Shown: positions 26,080-34,079 of the stretch, piece by piece
How the letters are laid out: each line of letters begins with the position of its first letter
Numbering within the stretch: the stretch's first letter is position 1
NCBI RefSeq assembly: GCF_001981525.1
Contig: NZ_MPSB01000001.1
Coordinates: 1-64,000 of the forward strand
From: Sphingomonas jeddahensis
GTDB taxonomy: Bacteria; Pseudomonadota; Alphaproteobacteria; Sphingomonadales; Sphingomonadaceae
Direction of reading: 5' to 3'
DNA length: 64,000 nucleotides
The notes under the pieces: model-generated
Told to the model about the DNA's origin: nothing
Databases searched by the model: none
The model's input: the letters and a program-made list of their open reading frames with translations, nothing else
Position numbers and translations under genes: made by a program

Positions 26080-26616
26080 ATGACGAAGCTCACCGTCAAC
26101 AACGAAGCAGTCGAGTACCTCCTCGATCCGGCGACCCCGCTGCTGTGGGCGCTGCGCGACGCATCCAACCTCACCGGCACCAAATACGGTTGCGGCACCG
26201 GCGCGTGCGGCGCGTGCACCGTGGATGTCGATGGCCGTGCGGTGCGGTCCTGCCAGAGCACGATTGCTGAGGTCGAGGGCAGTTTCGTCACCACTATCGA
26301 GGGCTTGTCGCGCGACCGCGCCCACCCAGTCCAACTCGCGTTCCTTGCCGACAATGTCGTGCAATGCGGTTTCTGCATTCCCGGCATCGTCATGGCCGCC
26401 GCCGTTCTCATCAAGAATGATCGCGACCCATCCGAGGCAAAGATCCGCGCCGCCATCAGCAACATTTGCCGCTGCGGCATCTACCCACGGCTGGTCGAGG
26501 CGATCCAGAAGGCCGCCCGCGCCGCCCGAGGCGACGAAACGCTCACCGCCGGCGCTCGTCCCGGCATCGACCCGAGCGAGGCGGCGAAGAGCGTCCCGGC
26601 CCTCAGTCCTCGCTGA
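26080..26616 (+). CDS. [2Fe-2S] subunit of a xanthine dehydrogenase-family molybdoenzyme (IorA-like)
   Basis: This 178-residue protein carries two iron-sulphur clusters. The plant-type ferredoxin cluster uses YGCGTGACGACTV plus the later Cys in VRSC. The second, helical cluster uses VQCGFCIPGIVM and NICRCGIYPR. This is the electron-transfer subunit (alpha of isoquinoline 1-oxidoreductase or aldehyde oxidase type) that takes electrons from a molybdopterin subunit. Normally the large subunit gene follows at once; here the next gene is an opposite-strand transporter whose end overlaps by 14 bp, so this subunit is an orphan. A partner may be coded elsewhere or lost. The last 25-30 residues are an unconserved Pro/Ala tail. 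Confidence 0.88.
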   Translation: MTKLTVNNEAVEYLLDPATPLLWALRDASNLTGTKYGCGTGACGACTVDVDGRAVRSCQSTIAEVEGSFVTTIEGLSRDRAHPVQLAFLADNVVQCGFCIPGIVMAAAVLIKNDRDPSEAKIRAAISNICRCGIYPRLVEAIQKAARAARGDETLTAGARPGIDPSEAAKSVPALSPR

Positions 26617-27862
26617 TCCGGCTCGTCTCGCGTGTGTCGCGCATCTTGAGATAGACGACCAGCGATACCGCAATCATCCCGGTCACATACCAATAGAAGC
26701 CGCGCTCCCACCCGGCATCCTTGAACTTCAGCGCGACGAACTCCGCCGTCCCGCCGAACAGCGTGTTGGCCAAAGCATAGGGCAGCGCCACGCCCAGCGC
26801 GCGGATGTTGGCCGGGAACAGCTCTGCCTTCACCACCGCGTTGATCGAGGTATAACCAGTCACGATCACCAGCGCCGCCATCACCAGCAGTCCGGCGATC
26901 ACCGGATTGCGAACACTCTCGAGCGTTGCGAAGATTGGATAGGTCGCCAGCACACCGAGGATGCCGAACGCAACCATCAGCGGCTTGCGCCCGATTTTGT
27001 CGCTTAGCCCGCCAGCGATCGGTTGCAGGCACATGAACACAAACAAGGTCGCGGCGTTGATCCGGCTGGCAACTTCGCGGTCGAAGCCGCTGGTATTGAC
27101 CAGGAATTTTTGCATGTAGATCGAGTAAGCATAGAAAGCGAGCGTGCCCCCGGCGGTCAGCAGCATCACTGTCGCCGTTTCGCGGGGGTGCTGCGTCACC
27201 AGCGTCCAGAAGCCCGATTTCGGGCCCTCGCTCTTTTTGAAGCTTTCCGTTTCGGCGAGGCCCCGGCGGATGCGGAACACCACGATTGCCAGCACCCCGC
27301 CGATCGCAAACGGAATGCGCCAGCCCCAATCGTCAAGCGCCGCCTCGCTCATCGTGGATTGCAGCACGAGCAGCACGAGCAGCGCGACGAGCTGCCCCGC
27401 GATCAGCGTGACATATTGGAAAGACGAGAAGAACCCGCGCCGGTCCTTGCCTGCCATCTCGGATAGATAGGTCGCGCTGGCGCCGTATTCGCCACCGACG
27501 GACAGGCCCTGCATCAATCGCGCGAGCACTAGCAGCGCGGGCGCGAGCACACCGATCGTCTCATATCCTGGGATGATCGCGATCAAGAACGATCCCGCAC
27601 ACATCAGCGTAACGGACAGCGTCAGCCCGGCCTTACGCCCATGCCGATCGGCATAGACGCCCATGATCCACGCCCCGATCGGCCGCATGATGAAGCCGAC
27701 CGCGAACACCGCGGCGGCGCTCAGCAGCTGAGCGGTGCGATCTTCCGCCGGGAAGAAGTGCGGCGCGAAATACAGCGTGAAGGCGGAATAGGCATACCAA
27801 TCATACCATTCGACGAGGTTGCCCGTCGATCCGCCGATGATCGACTTGAGCCGTGGGTTCAT
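26603..27862 (-). CDS. MHS-family MFS transporter (KgtP-like dicarboxylate/proton symporter)
   Basis: This 419-residue protein has 12 predicted membrane helices. GNLVEWYDWYAYSAFTLYFAPHFFP at the N-terminus and the loop GVYADRHGRKAGL are diagnostic of the metabolite:H+ symporter family, as is LARLMQGLSVGGEYGASATYLSEMA. KgtP and related members carry 2-oxoglutarate, citrate, proline or similar. The nearby CoA-transferase and glutaryl-CoA genes suggest an organic acid, but this is inference. It converges on and slightly overlaps the orphan [2Fe-2S] gene, and its start region faces the carboxylase gene. Confidence 0.9.
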   Translation of the reverse strand: MNPRLKSIIGGSTGNLVEWYDWYAYSAFTLYFAPHFFPAEDRTAQLLSAAAVFAVGFIMRPIGAWIMGVYADRHGRKAGLTLSVTLMCAGSFLIAIIPGYETIGVLAPALLVLARLMQGLSVGGEYGASATYLSEMAGKDRRGFFSSFQYVTLIAGQLVALLVLLVLQSTMSEAALDDWGWRIPFAIGGVLAIVVFRIRRGLAETESFKKSEGPKSGFWTLVTQHPRETATVMLLTAGGTLAFYAYSIYMQKFLVNTSGFDREVASRINAATLFVFMCLQPIAGGLSDKIGRKPLMVAFGILGVLATYPIFATLESVRNPVIAGLLVMAALVIVTGYTSINAVVKAELFPANIRALGVALPYALANTLFGGTAEFVALKFKDAGWERGFYWYVTGMIAVSLVVYLKMRDTRETSRISED

Positions 27863-28005
27863 GCGGTGGGTCCTTGCTGTCGGCGGTTCGCGCGCCTTTG
27901 CAGTACCGGTTGGTGATCCTCAAGCCAGCTGACCGACGGCACTTTCTACCATGGCTCCTTCAGCGAAGCTCCGGACAGGCTTGGCCACAGCCAGCCTTCC
28001 GCCGT

Positions 28006-28048
28006 GAGTGTGCGGGACCCTGGATGCCGGCACAGGGCGGGCATGACG
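28006..28048 (-). repeat. Single family A-like repeat half
   Basis: GCGGGACCCTGGATGCCGGC followed by CGGGCATGACGAC matches the right arm of the 24527-24620 pair. I see no left arm nearby. Confidence 0.6.
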
Positions 28049-28143
28049 ACTTTGACGTGGCCGTCGCAATCCGATCCACGGGCAGAAAAGGGTTGCTGCC
28101 ACCCGCTTGCCGCCTTCAAAAGGCTGGTGAGAGGAGAGGGGCC

Positions 28144-31100
28144 ATACGAAGCCTGTTGATCGCCAACCGCGGCGAGATCGCGATCCGCATCGCGCGCACC
28201 GCCGCGTCGCTGGGGCTGGAGACGGTCGCCGTCCATTCCGCCGACGATGCTGAGGCACCGCATATCGGCGCTGCCAAACGTGCGATCGCCCTGTCAGGGG
28301 AGGGCCCTGCCGCCTATCTCTCCATCGATGCCGTGGTCGCCGCCGCCCGCGGGGCCGGATGCGATGCCGTCCACCCCGGCTACGGGTTCCTGAGCGAGAA
28401 CGCCGCCTTCGCGAAGGCCTGCGAGGCGGCCGGCCTGACTTTCGTCGGCCCGGCACCTGATCTGCTGGCGTTGTTCGGCGACAAAGCCGCGGCGAAGCGC
28501 CACGCGCGCGCCGCCGGCGTGCCGGTGCTCGCCGAAGGGAGTGAAGCCACCGGACCAGTGATCGTAAAGGCGGTTGCAGGCGGTGGTGGGCGCGGCATCC
28601 GTGTTGTGCACGACCGTGCGACACTCGACTTCCAACTTGCCGCTGCAGGCGCGGAGGCGCTTGCCGCCTTTGGCTCCGCCGAAGTGATGGTCGAGCGCTA
28701 CATCGCCGACGCCCGCCACATCGAGGTTCAGCTCGCCGGCGACAATGTTGGCAAGATCGTTGCGCTCGGCACCCGCGATTGTACGGTTCAGCGTCGCCAC
28801 CAGAAACTCATCGAGATCGCCCCTGCCCAGGCGCTCGATCCAGCTCTCGCCGCACGGATCGAGCAAGCCGCGGTGCGGCTGCTGGTAGGCACCGGCTACA
28901 CCGGCCTCGCCACCGCCGAATTCCTGGTCGATCGCACGCTCGCCCCCGAACACCCTGACGCCTTCGCCTTCCTCGAAGTAAATCCGCGCCTCCAGGTCGA
29001 GCATACCGTGACGGAGGAAGTGACCGGCCTCGATCTCGTCGCCTTGCAACTGCACCTCGCCCGTGGTGAGGAGGTGCCGCCCGTCCCGACGCCACGCGGC
29101 GTCGCGATCCAGCTCAGGATCAACGCCGAGACGCTCGGCAGCGACGGCACCCCGCGTCCCTCCGGCGGCACGATCACCGCGCTGGACGCGCCGGGCGGAC
29201 CCGGCATCCGCATAGACGATGCGGCCCGAACTGGGCTAGTCGCCAATCCGCGGTTCGACCCGCTGATCGCCAAGCTGATCGTCCACGCTCCCGATTGGAC
29301 CGTCGCGCTCGCTCGTGCTCGCCGCGCCGTTGCCGAATATCGCATCGAAGGGGTCGCCACCAACCTGCCGCTGCTCGCTGCCTTGCTCGATCGCGACGAA
29401 GTGGCGGAGACGACCACCGACACCAGCTGGTTCGATCGGCACGCGGCAGAGCTGGTGCCTGCCGCGCCCGAGGCGGCGCCCGCCGATGCGGAGTCGATCG
29501 TCGCGCCGCTTTCGGGCGTGGTGGTCGCGATCGGCGTTGCCGTCGGTGATCGGGTCGTCGCCGGCACGGAAGTCGGCACGGTCGAGGCGCTGAAGATGCA
29601 GCATGCCGTGGTGGCGACCCGCAGCGGCATAGTGCGCGCGATCGCGGCCGAGCAGGGTAAGGTGATCCAGGAAGGCGCCGTGTTTATCCGCATCGATCCG
29701 CTTGACAGCGCGGACGATAGGGGCGCGGAGACGAAAGGCCCCGATCCCGATCTGATAAGGTCCGACCTCGCCGAGGTTCGCGCTCGCCATGCCTTGGGTC
29801 TCGACGAGAACCGCCCGGAGTCGGTCGCACGCCGCCGCAAGACCGGCCAGCGCACCGCGCGCGAGAACATCGCCGACCTGTTCGATGCCGACAGCTTCAT
29901 CGAATATGGCGCGCTGACGATCGCCGCCCAGCGTCGCCGCCGCAGTCTCGAAGATCTGATGCGTAACACGCCCGCGGACGGCTTGATCGGCGGCATTGGC
30001 ACGGTAAATGCCTCGGACCACGGCGAAGAAGCCGCGAAATGCATGGGCCTGGCCTATGACTACACCGTGCTCGCCGGCACGCAGGGCCACAACAATCACC
30101 GCAAGACCGACCGGCTGCTCGGCGTCGCCGCTGATCTGAAGCTGCCGATCGTCTTCTACACCGAAGGCGGCGGAGGGCGCCCCGGCGACGTCGATTCGGT
30201 CGGCGCCACCGGCCTTGACGTGCCCACCTTCCGCAGCTTCGCCGCGCTTTCGGGTACGGCGCCCCGGATCGGCATCACGTCAGGCTATGCCTTTGCCGGT
30301 AACGCCATTTTGTTCGGCAGCTGCGACATCACCATCGCCGCGCGAGACGCGCATATCGGCGTCGGCGGCCCGGCGATGATCGAGGGCGGCGGGCTAGGCG
30401 TCTTTTCGCCCAAGGAGGTCGGCCCGGCCGAGGTGCACTGGGCCAGCGGTGCGATCGACGTGCTGGCGGAGGATGAGGCGGACGCGACCGACTATGCGCG
30501 TCGCCTGCTGTCCTTCTTTCAAGGCCGGGTGAGCGGCGCCCAGACGCCCGATCAGCGCCTGCTTCGCCATGTCGTCCCGGAAAACCGGCTGCGCGTATTC
30601 GACATGCGCCAGGCGATCCATGGTATGTTCGATGTTGGCAGTTTTGTGGAGCTGCGCGGCGGCTACGCCAAGGGGATGATCACTGGTCTTGCCCGGCTAG
30701 ACGGCCGAGCAGTCGGCGTTATCGCCAATGATTGCCGCTACTTGTCGGGCGCGGTCGATGCGGAGGGCGCGGACAAGGCGGCGCGCTTCTTTCAGCTGTG
30801 TGACGGGTTCGGCATACCCATCGTTTCCTTGTGCGACACGCCAGGCTTTATGGTCGGGCCGGAGGCGGAGAAGACCGCGCCGATCCGCCGCGCCTCACGC
30901 ATGTTCATCGTCGGCGCGGCGCTGTCAGTGCCGATCTTCACCGTTGTTGTTCGCAAAGCTTATGGCCTGGGCGCGCAGGGCATGGCTGGCGGCTCACTTC
31001 ATGCCGGCCCATTCACCGTCGCCTGGCCGACCGCCGAGTTCGGCGGCATGGGTCTGGAAGGCGCAGTACGGCTCGGCTATCGCAAGGAACTCGATGCGAT

Positions 31101-31296
31101 CGTCAACCCGGAGGAGCGTGAGGCGCGATATCAGCAACTCGTTGCCAATTCCTACGAGCGCGGGAAGGCAGTGTCGGTGGCGCAATATCTCGAGATCGAC
31201 GCGGTGATCGATCCCGCGGACACGCGCGCATGGCTGCTGCGCGGCCTCGCTTCGGCGCCGGCGCGTCGCTCCGGCCGTTATGTCGATACTTGGTAA
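28144..31296 (+). CDS. Single-chain biotin-dependent acyl-CoA carboxylase (BC-BCCP-CT fusion)
   Basis: This protein of about 1050 residues holds all three activities. The biotin carboxylase is about 1-440 (SLLIANRGEIAIRIARTA, AGGGGRGIRVVHD, FLEVNPRLQVEHTVTEEVTG). The biotin carrier is about 450-515 with biotinyl Lys484 in EALKMQH. Both halves of the carboxyltransferase follow (GGGGRPGDVDSVGATGLDVP; LCDTPGFMVGPEAEKTAPIRR). Such fused enzymes carboxylate acetyl-, propionyl- or longer acyl-CoAs; the substrate is not readable here. Start: the expected ATG is absent and the codon in its place is ATA 28144, six nt after AGGAGAG; in-frame CTG 28153 and TTG 28156 are alternatives. A GST gene follows by 10 bp. 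Confidence 0.93.
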   Translation: MRSLLIANRGEIAIRIARTAASLGLETVAVHSADDAEAPHIGAAKRAIALSGEGPAAYLSIDAVVAAARGAGCDAVHPGYGFLSENAAFAKACEAAGLTFVGPAPDLLALFGDKAAAKRHARAAGVPVLAEGSEATGPVIVKAVAGGGGRGIRVVHDRATLDFQLAAAGAEALAAFGSAEVMVERYIADARHIEVQLAGDNVGKIVALGTRDCTVQRRHQKLIEIAPAQALDPALAARIEQAAVRLLVGTGYTGLATAEFLVDRTLAPEHPDAFAFLEVNPRLQVEHTVTEEVTGLDLVALQLHLARGEEVPPVPTPRGVAIQLRINAETLGSDGTPRPSGGTITALDAPGGPGIRIDDAARTGLVANPRFDPLIAKLIVHAPDWTVALARARRAVAEYRIEGVATNLPLLAALLDRDEVAETTTDTSWFDRHAAELVPAAPEAAPADAESIVAPLSGVVVAIGVAVGDRVVAGTEVGTVEALKMQHAVVATRSGIVRAIAAEQGKVIQEGAVFIRIDPLDSADDRGAETKGPDPDLIRSDLAEVRARHALGLDENRPESVARRRKTGQRTARENIADLFDADSFIEYGALTIAAQRRRRSLEDLMRNTPADGLIGGIGTVNASDHGEEAAKCMGLAYDYTVLAGTQGHNNHRKTDRLLGVAADLKLPIVFYTEGGGGRPGDVDSVGATGLDVPTFRSFAALSGTAPRIGITSGYAFAGNAILFGSCDITIAARDAHIGVGGPAMIEGGGLGVFSPKEVGPAEVHWASGAIDVLAEDEADATDYARRLLSFFQGRVSGAQTPDQRLLRHVVPENRLRVFDMRQAIHGMFDVGSFVELRGGYAKGMITGLARLDGRAVGVIANDCRYLSGAVDAEGADKAARFFQLCDGFGIPIVSLCDTPGFMVGPEAEKTAPIRRASRMFIVGAALSVPIFTVVVRKAYGLGAQGMAGGSLHAGPFTVAWPTAEFGGMGLEGAVRLGYRKELDAIVNPEEREARYQQLVANSYERGKAVSVAQYLEIDAVIDPADTRAWLLRGLASAPARRSGRYVDTW

Positions 31297-31306
31297 AAGG
31301 ACGGAG

Positions 31307-31924
31307 ATGATCGAACTCTATCATTGCGCCGACGCGCGCTCCTTCCGCGCCTTGTGGGCGCTGGAGGAACTGGGCCTACCCTATCGGTTGCACGTGTTGC
31401 CGTTCCCGCCGCGGATCCGCCAGCCCGAGTATCTGGAGGCCAACCCGCTCGGCACCATTCCGCTGCTGATCGATGGTGACACGCGGATGACCGAGTCGGC
31501 CGCAATCGTCCAATATCTTGCGGTAAAGCACGGGCCGACCGATCTAGCGGTCGCGCCCGACGAGCCTGGCTATGGCGAATGGCTCAATTGGCTACACTTT
31601 GGCGAGGCGACGCTCACCTTTCCGCAGACATTGGTGCTGCGCTATCGTATGCTGGAGCCGCCGGAACGCCGCCTGCCGCAAGCCGCGGACGATTACGCGC
31701 AATGGTTCCACTCGCGCCTGCGCCATGTCGAGCGCGTACTGACGGATCGGGAATGGCTCGTCGCCGATCGTTTCACGATGGCCGACATATCCGTCGGTTA
31801 CGCCCTGCTGCTCGCCAAGAGCCTGAAGATCGACAACGGCTTTCCACCGCAAGTCGCAGCCTATTGGGAACGCATCAAGGCTCGCGAGGCATTCGGTCGC
31901 GCAAAGGCGGCGCAAAAGGCCTGA
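31307..31924 (+). CDS. Glutathione S-transferase family protein
   Basis: This 205-residue protein starts at ATG 31307 with ACGGAG before it. It has the thioredoxin-like N-domain (MIELYHCADARSFRALWALEELGLPY ... ANPLGTIPLLIDG ... TESAAIVQYLA) and a helical C-domain ending FTMADISVGYALLLAKSL. SNAIL/TRAIL-type TESAAI is the glutathione-binding motif. The active residue is probably Ser12 (DARSFRA), suggesting a theta/beta-like bacterial enzyme. Only 10 bp separate it from the carboxylase, so the two share a transcript. The substrate is unknown. It converges with the DsbA-like gene, with 3 bp between stops. Confidence 0.9.
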   Translation: MIELYHCADARSFRALWALEELGLPYRLHVLPFPPRIRQPEYLEANPLGTIPLLIDGDTRMTESAAIVQYLAVKHGPTDLAVAPDEPGYGEWLNWLHFGEATLTFPQTLVLRYRMLEPPERRLPQAADDYAQWFHSRLRHVERVLTDREWLVADRFTMADISVGYALLLAKSLKIDNGFPPQVAAYWERIKAREAFGRAKAAQKA

Positions 31925-31927
31925 CGA

Positions 31928-32566
31928 TCAGCGCGCCGCCAGCTTGCGCAGCGCCCGTTCGATCCGGGCGGGCGCCTGCGCACCACTGACGACGAACTCG
32001 CGATCAATCACCATCGTGGGGACGGAGGCGATGCCTTCCGATCGCCACTCGATTTCATCGTCATTCACCTGTGCGGCATAGCTGCCCCGGCGCAGCACGT
32101 CGTTCGCCGCTGCCCGGTCCAATCCGGCAGCCTCCGCCGCATCGGCCAGCGCCGCATGATCGGCGATGTTGCGTCCCTGCTCGAAATAGGCGTCGAACAG
32201 GGCATGTTTCAGGGCCAGTTGCCGTCCTTGCTCGCCGGCCCAGTACAGCAGCCGATGCGCGTCAAACGTGTCGTAGATGCGATCGGGCCTTCCCGCCATC
32301 GCCACGCCCGCCTCGGCCGCTGCCTCGCGCACCCCGCCACCGCGGCTGCGCGCCTGATCCGGGGTCAGGCCGTATTTGCGGGCGATGTTATCCGCTGTCG
32401 CCTCGCCCTGGGGTGGCAGACCTGGATTGAGTTGGAGCGGGTGAAAGGCGATGTCCACCGCCACCTCCCCCTCAAGCGCGGCCAGCGCGCGCTCCAGATT
32501 GGCAAGCCCGATATAGCACCAGGGACAGACGATGTCGGAGACGATGTCGAGCCGCAGCGTGCGCAT
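31928..32566 (-). CDS. DsbA-family oxidoreductase (FrnE-like)
   Basis: This 212-residue cytoplasmic thioredoxin-fold protein has no signal peptide. LDIVSDIVCPWCYIGLANLERAL holds the CPWC active site, HPLQLNPGLPPQGEA follows, and GIASVPTMVIDREFVVSGAQ gives the cis-Pro loop. These features define the FrnE/DsbA-like group, which catalyses disulphide exchange or 2-hydroxychromene-2-carboxylate-type isomerisation, often in oxidative-stress settings. The gene is divergent from the marR gene with 101 bp between starts, and a short palindrome in that gap suggests MarR control of both. Confidence 0.9.
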   Translation of the reverse strand: MRTLRLDIVSDIVCPWCYIGLANLERALAALEGEVAVDIAFHPLQLNPGLPPQGEATADNIARKYGLTPDQARSRGGGVREAAAEAGVAMAGRPDRIYDTFDAHRLLYWAGEQGRQLALKHALFDAYFEQGRNIADHAALADAAEAAGLDRAAANDVLRRGSYAAQVNDDEIEWRSEGIASVPTMVIDREFVVSGAQAPARIERALRKLAAR

Positions 32567-32626
32567 GATGCTTCTCCCAAGAGCCCGCCGGCCCGCTTGC
32601 AGCCTCCACCCGGACCGGCGCTCACG

Positions 32627-32637
32627 TCAAGACTTGA
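32627..32637. promoter_or_regulatory. Candidate MarR operator between divergent genes
   Basis: The perfect palindrome TCAAG-A-CTTGA lies 31 bp before the marR start and 61 bp before the frnE-like start. MarR proteins commonly bind short palindromes in such divergent gaps. Confidence 0.4.
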
Positions 32638-32667
32638 GCGCCGCGCAACCGATGCTACGCCTGTGCG

Positions 32668-33105
32668 ATGACTCAGCTCGTTCTTGACCGGTTCCTCCCC
32701 TATCGGATGTCGATCACGTCGAACCTGGTCAGTGATCGGATTGCACGCGCCTATGAAGCGCTGTTCGGGCTTTCCATCCCTGAATGGCGGTTGATCGCGG
32801 TTATCGCCGAGGTCGAGGCGATTACCCAAGCTGAAATTGGCGAGCGCACACGGATGGACAAGGTGACGGTCAGCCGCGCTGCGATCGCCCTGGTTGAGCG
32901 CGGGCTGCTGCTGCGCGCGCCCAACCCTGGTGACAAGCGCTCGCATCACCTCTCGCTCACCGCCGAAGGGCGAGACCTTTACGCAAGTGTCGCGCCGAAG
33001 GCACTGGAGTTGGAGGCGAAAATCTTCGCTCGTTTCACACAGAAGGAGCTGGACGGCTTTGTGGCCATGCTGCGCCGGATCGACGTGGCGGCTTTGGAGG
33101 CCTGA
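32668..33105 (+). CDS. MarR-family transcriptional regulator
   Basis: This 145-residue winged-helix dimer represses or activates in response to a small ligand. The winged helix runs PEWRLIAVIAEVEAITQAEIGERTRMDKVTVSRAAIALVERGLL with wing RAPNPGDKRSHHLSLTAEG, which is canonical (D-x-R-x-x). The flanking helices form the dimer interface. The ROK gene starts one base after its stop, so they share a transcript; the DsbA-like gene is divergent. The target is probably this gap; the ligand is unknown. Confidence 0.92.
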   Translation: MTQLVLDRFLPYRMSITSNLVSDRIARAYEALFGLSIPEWRLIAVIAEVEAITQAEIGERTRMDKVTVSRAAIALVERGLLLRAPNPGDKRSHHLSLTAEGRDLYASVAPKALELEAKIFARFTQKELDGFVAMLRRIDVAALEA

Positions 33106-33106
33106 G

Positions 33107-33997
33107 ATGAGCGCACCCCTGATTGCCGGTCTGGAATTGGGCGGCACCAAGTGCGTCGCGATCCTGGCCAGCGGGCCGGACGCGATTCATGAACGGGTCG
33201 AACTGCCGACCACCAGCCCAGCCGCAACGCTGGCTGCGATCGAGGCAGTGATCGACGGCTGGCGCGGATTCGCGGCCCTTGGCATCGCCAGCTTCGGCCC
33301 GATCTCGATCAATCGCCACGCCGCCGATTACGGGCACATCACCTCCACCCCCAAGCCCGGCTGGGCCGGCACCGATGTCGCGCGTCGCCTTGGCGCTCGC
33401 TACGGCGTGCCGACCGAGTTCCACAGCGATGTCGTCGGCGCTGCGTTGGGCGAAGCGCGTTGGGGCGCTGCGGCGGGGCTGACCGATCTCGCTTATGTCA
33501 CCGTTGGCACCGGCATCGGCGTCGGCCTGATCGCGCACGATCGCCCGGTCGATGGCCTGACACATAGCGAACTTGGTCACATCCGCCCGCAACGGCTCCC
33601 CGGAGACGATTGGGGCGGCACGTGCCCGTTTCACGGCGCCTGTGTGGAAGGTCTCGCCGCCGGCCCCGCGATTGCCGCAAGGACCGGCGTCAAGGGGCAG
33701 GATCTCCCGGCCGATCACGAAGCGTGGGAGGGTGTCGTTCACGCGCTTGCGCAGTTGCTCCATACGATCACGCTCACGGGCGTACCGCGCCGCATCGTCA
33801 TGGGCGGCGGGGTGATGGTCGGTAATCCATTTCTTTTTCCGCGTGTCCGGCATTCGCTGCGCCAATCGCTTGGCGGTTACATCGCGATCCCGGAAGTAGC
33901 GGATGTGGATACCTATGTCGTTGCGCCTGCGCTGGGCCATAATGCCGGGCCCCTCGGCGCCATCGTACTTGGCCAACAGGCCCTTCTCTCGCGCTGA
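33107..33997 (+). CDS. ROK-family sugar kinase, fructokinase-like
   Basis: This 296-residue protein starts at ATG 33107, right after the marR stop. The N-terminal phosphate loop GLELGGTKCVAIL, the ROK zinc motif GTCPFHGACVEGLAAGPAI, TVGTGIGVGLI and EDIHD-like HSELGHI are present. CPFHGxCxEGL is typical of the bacterial fructokinase/mannokinase branch, which phosphorylates fructose at C6. YdhR/GmuE-type members behave the same way. The link to a MarR regulator is unusual; sugar use or sugar-phosphate signalling may be under its control. Confidence 0.9.
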   Translation: MSAPLIAGLELGGTKCVAILASGPDAIHERVELPTTSPAATLAAIEAVIDGWRGFAALGIASFGPISINRHAADYGHITSTPKPGWAGTDVARRLGARYGVPTEFHSDVVGAALGEARWGAAAGLTDLAYVTVGTGIGVGLIAHDRPVDGLTHSELGHIRPQRLPGDDWGGTCPFHGACVEGLAAGPAIAARTGVKGQDLPADHEAWEGVVHALAQLLHTITLTGVPRRIVMGGGVMVGNPFLFPRVRHSLRQSLGGYIAIPEVADVDTYVVAPALGHNAGPLGAIVLGQQALLSR

Positions 33998-34079
33998 ATT
34001 TACGCCCGATTAACGTCACTTCGTTACGAGTCGGCAAGCGGTTCGGGTCGTCTGTCGCCCGATACTTGGGACGATTTCG

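Noticed and set aside
27853..28143. Upstream extension of the carboxylase frame to an ATG at 27853
   Set aside because: The extension overlaps the start of the transporter gene and a repeat half, and has no family similarity.
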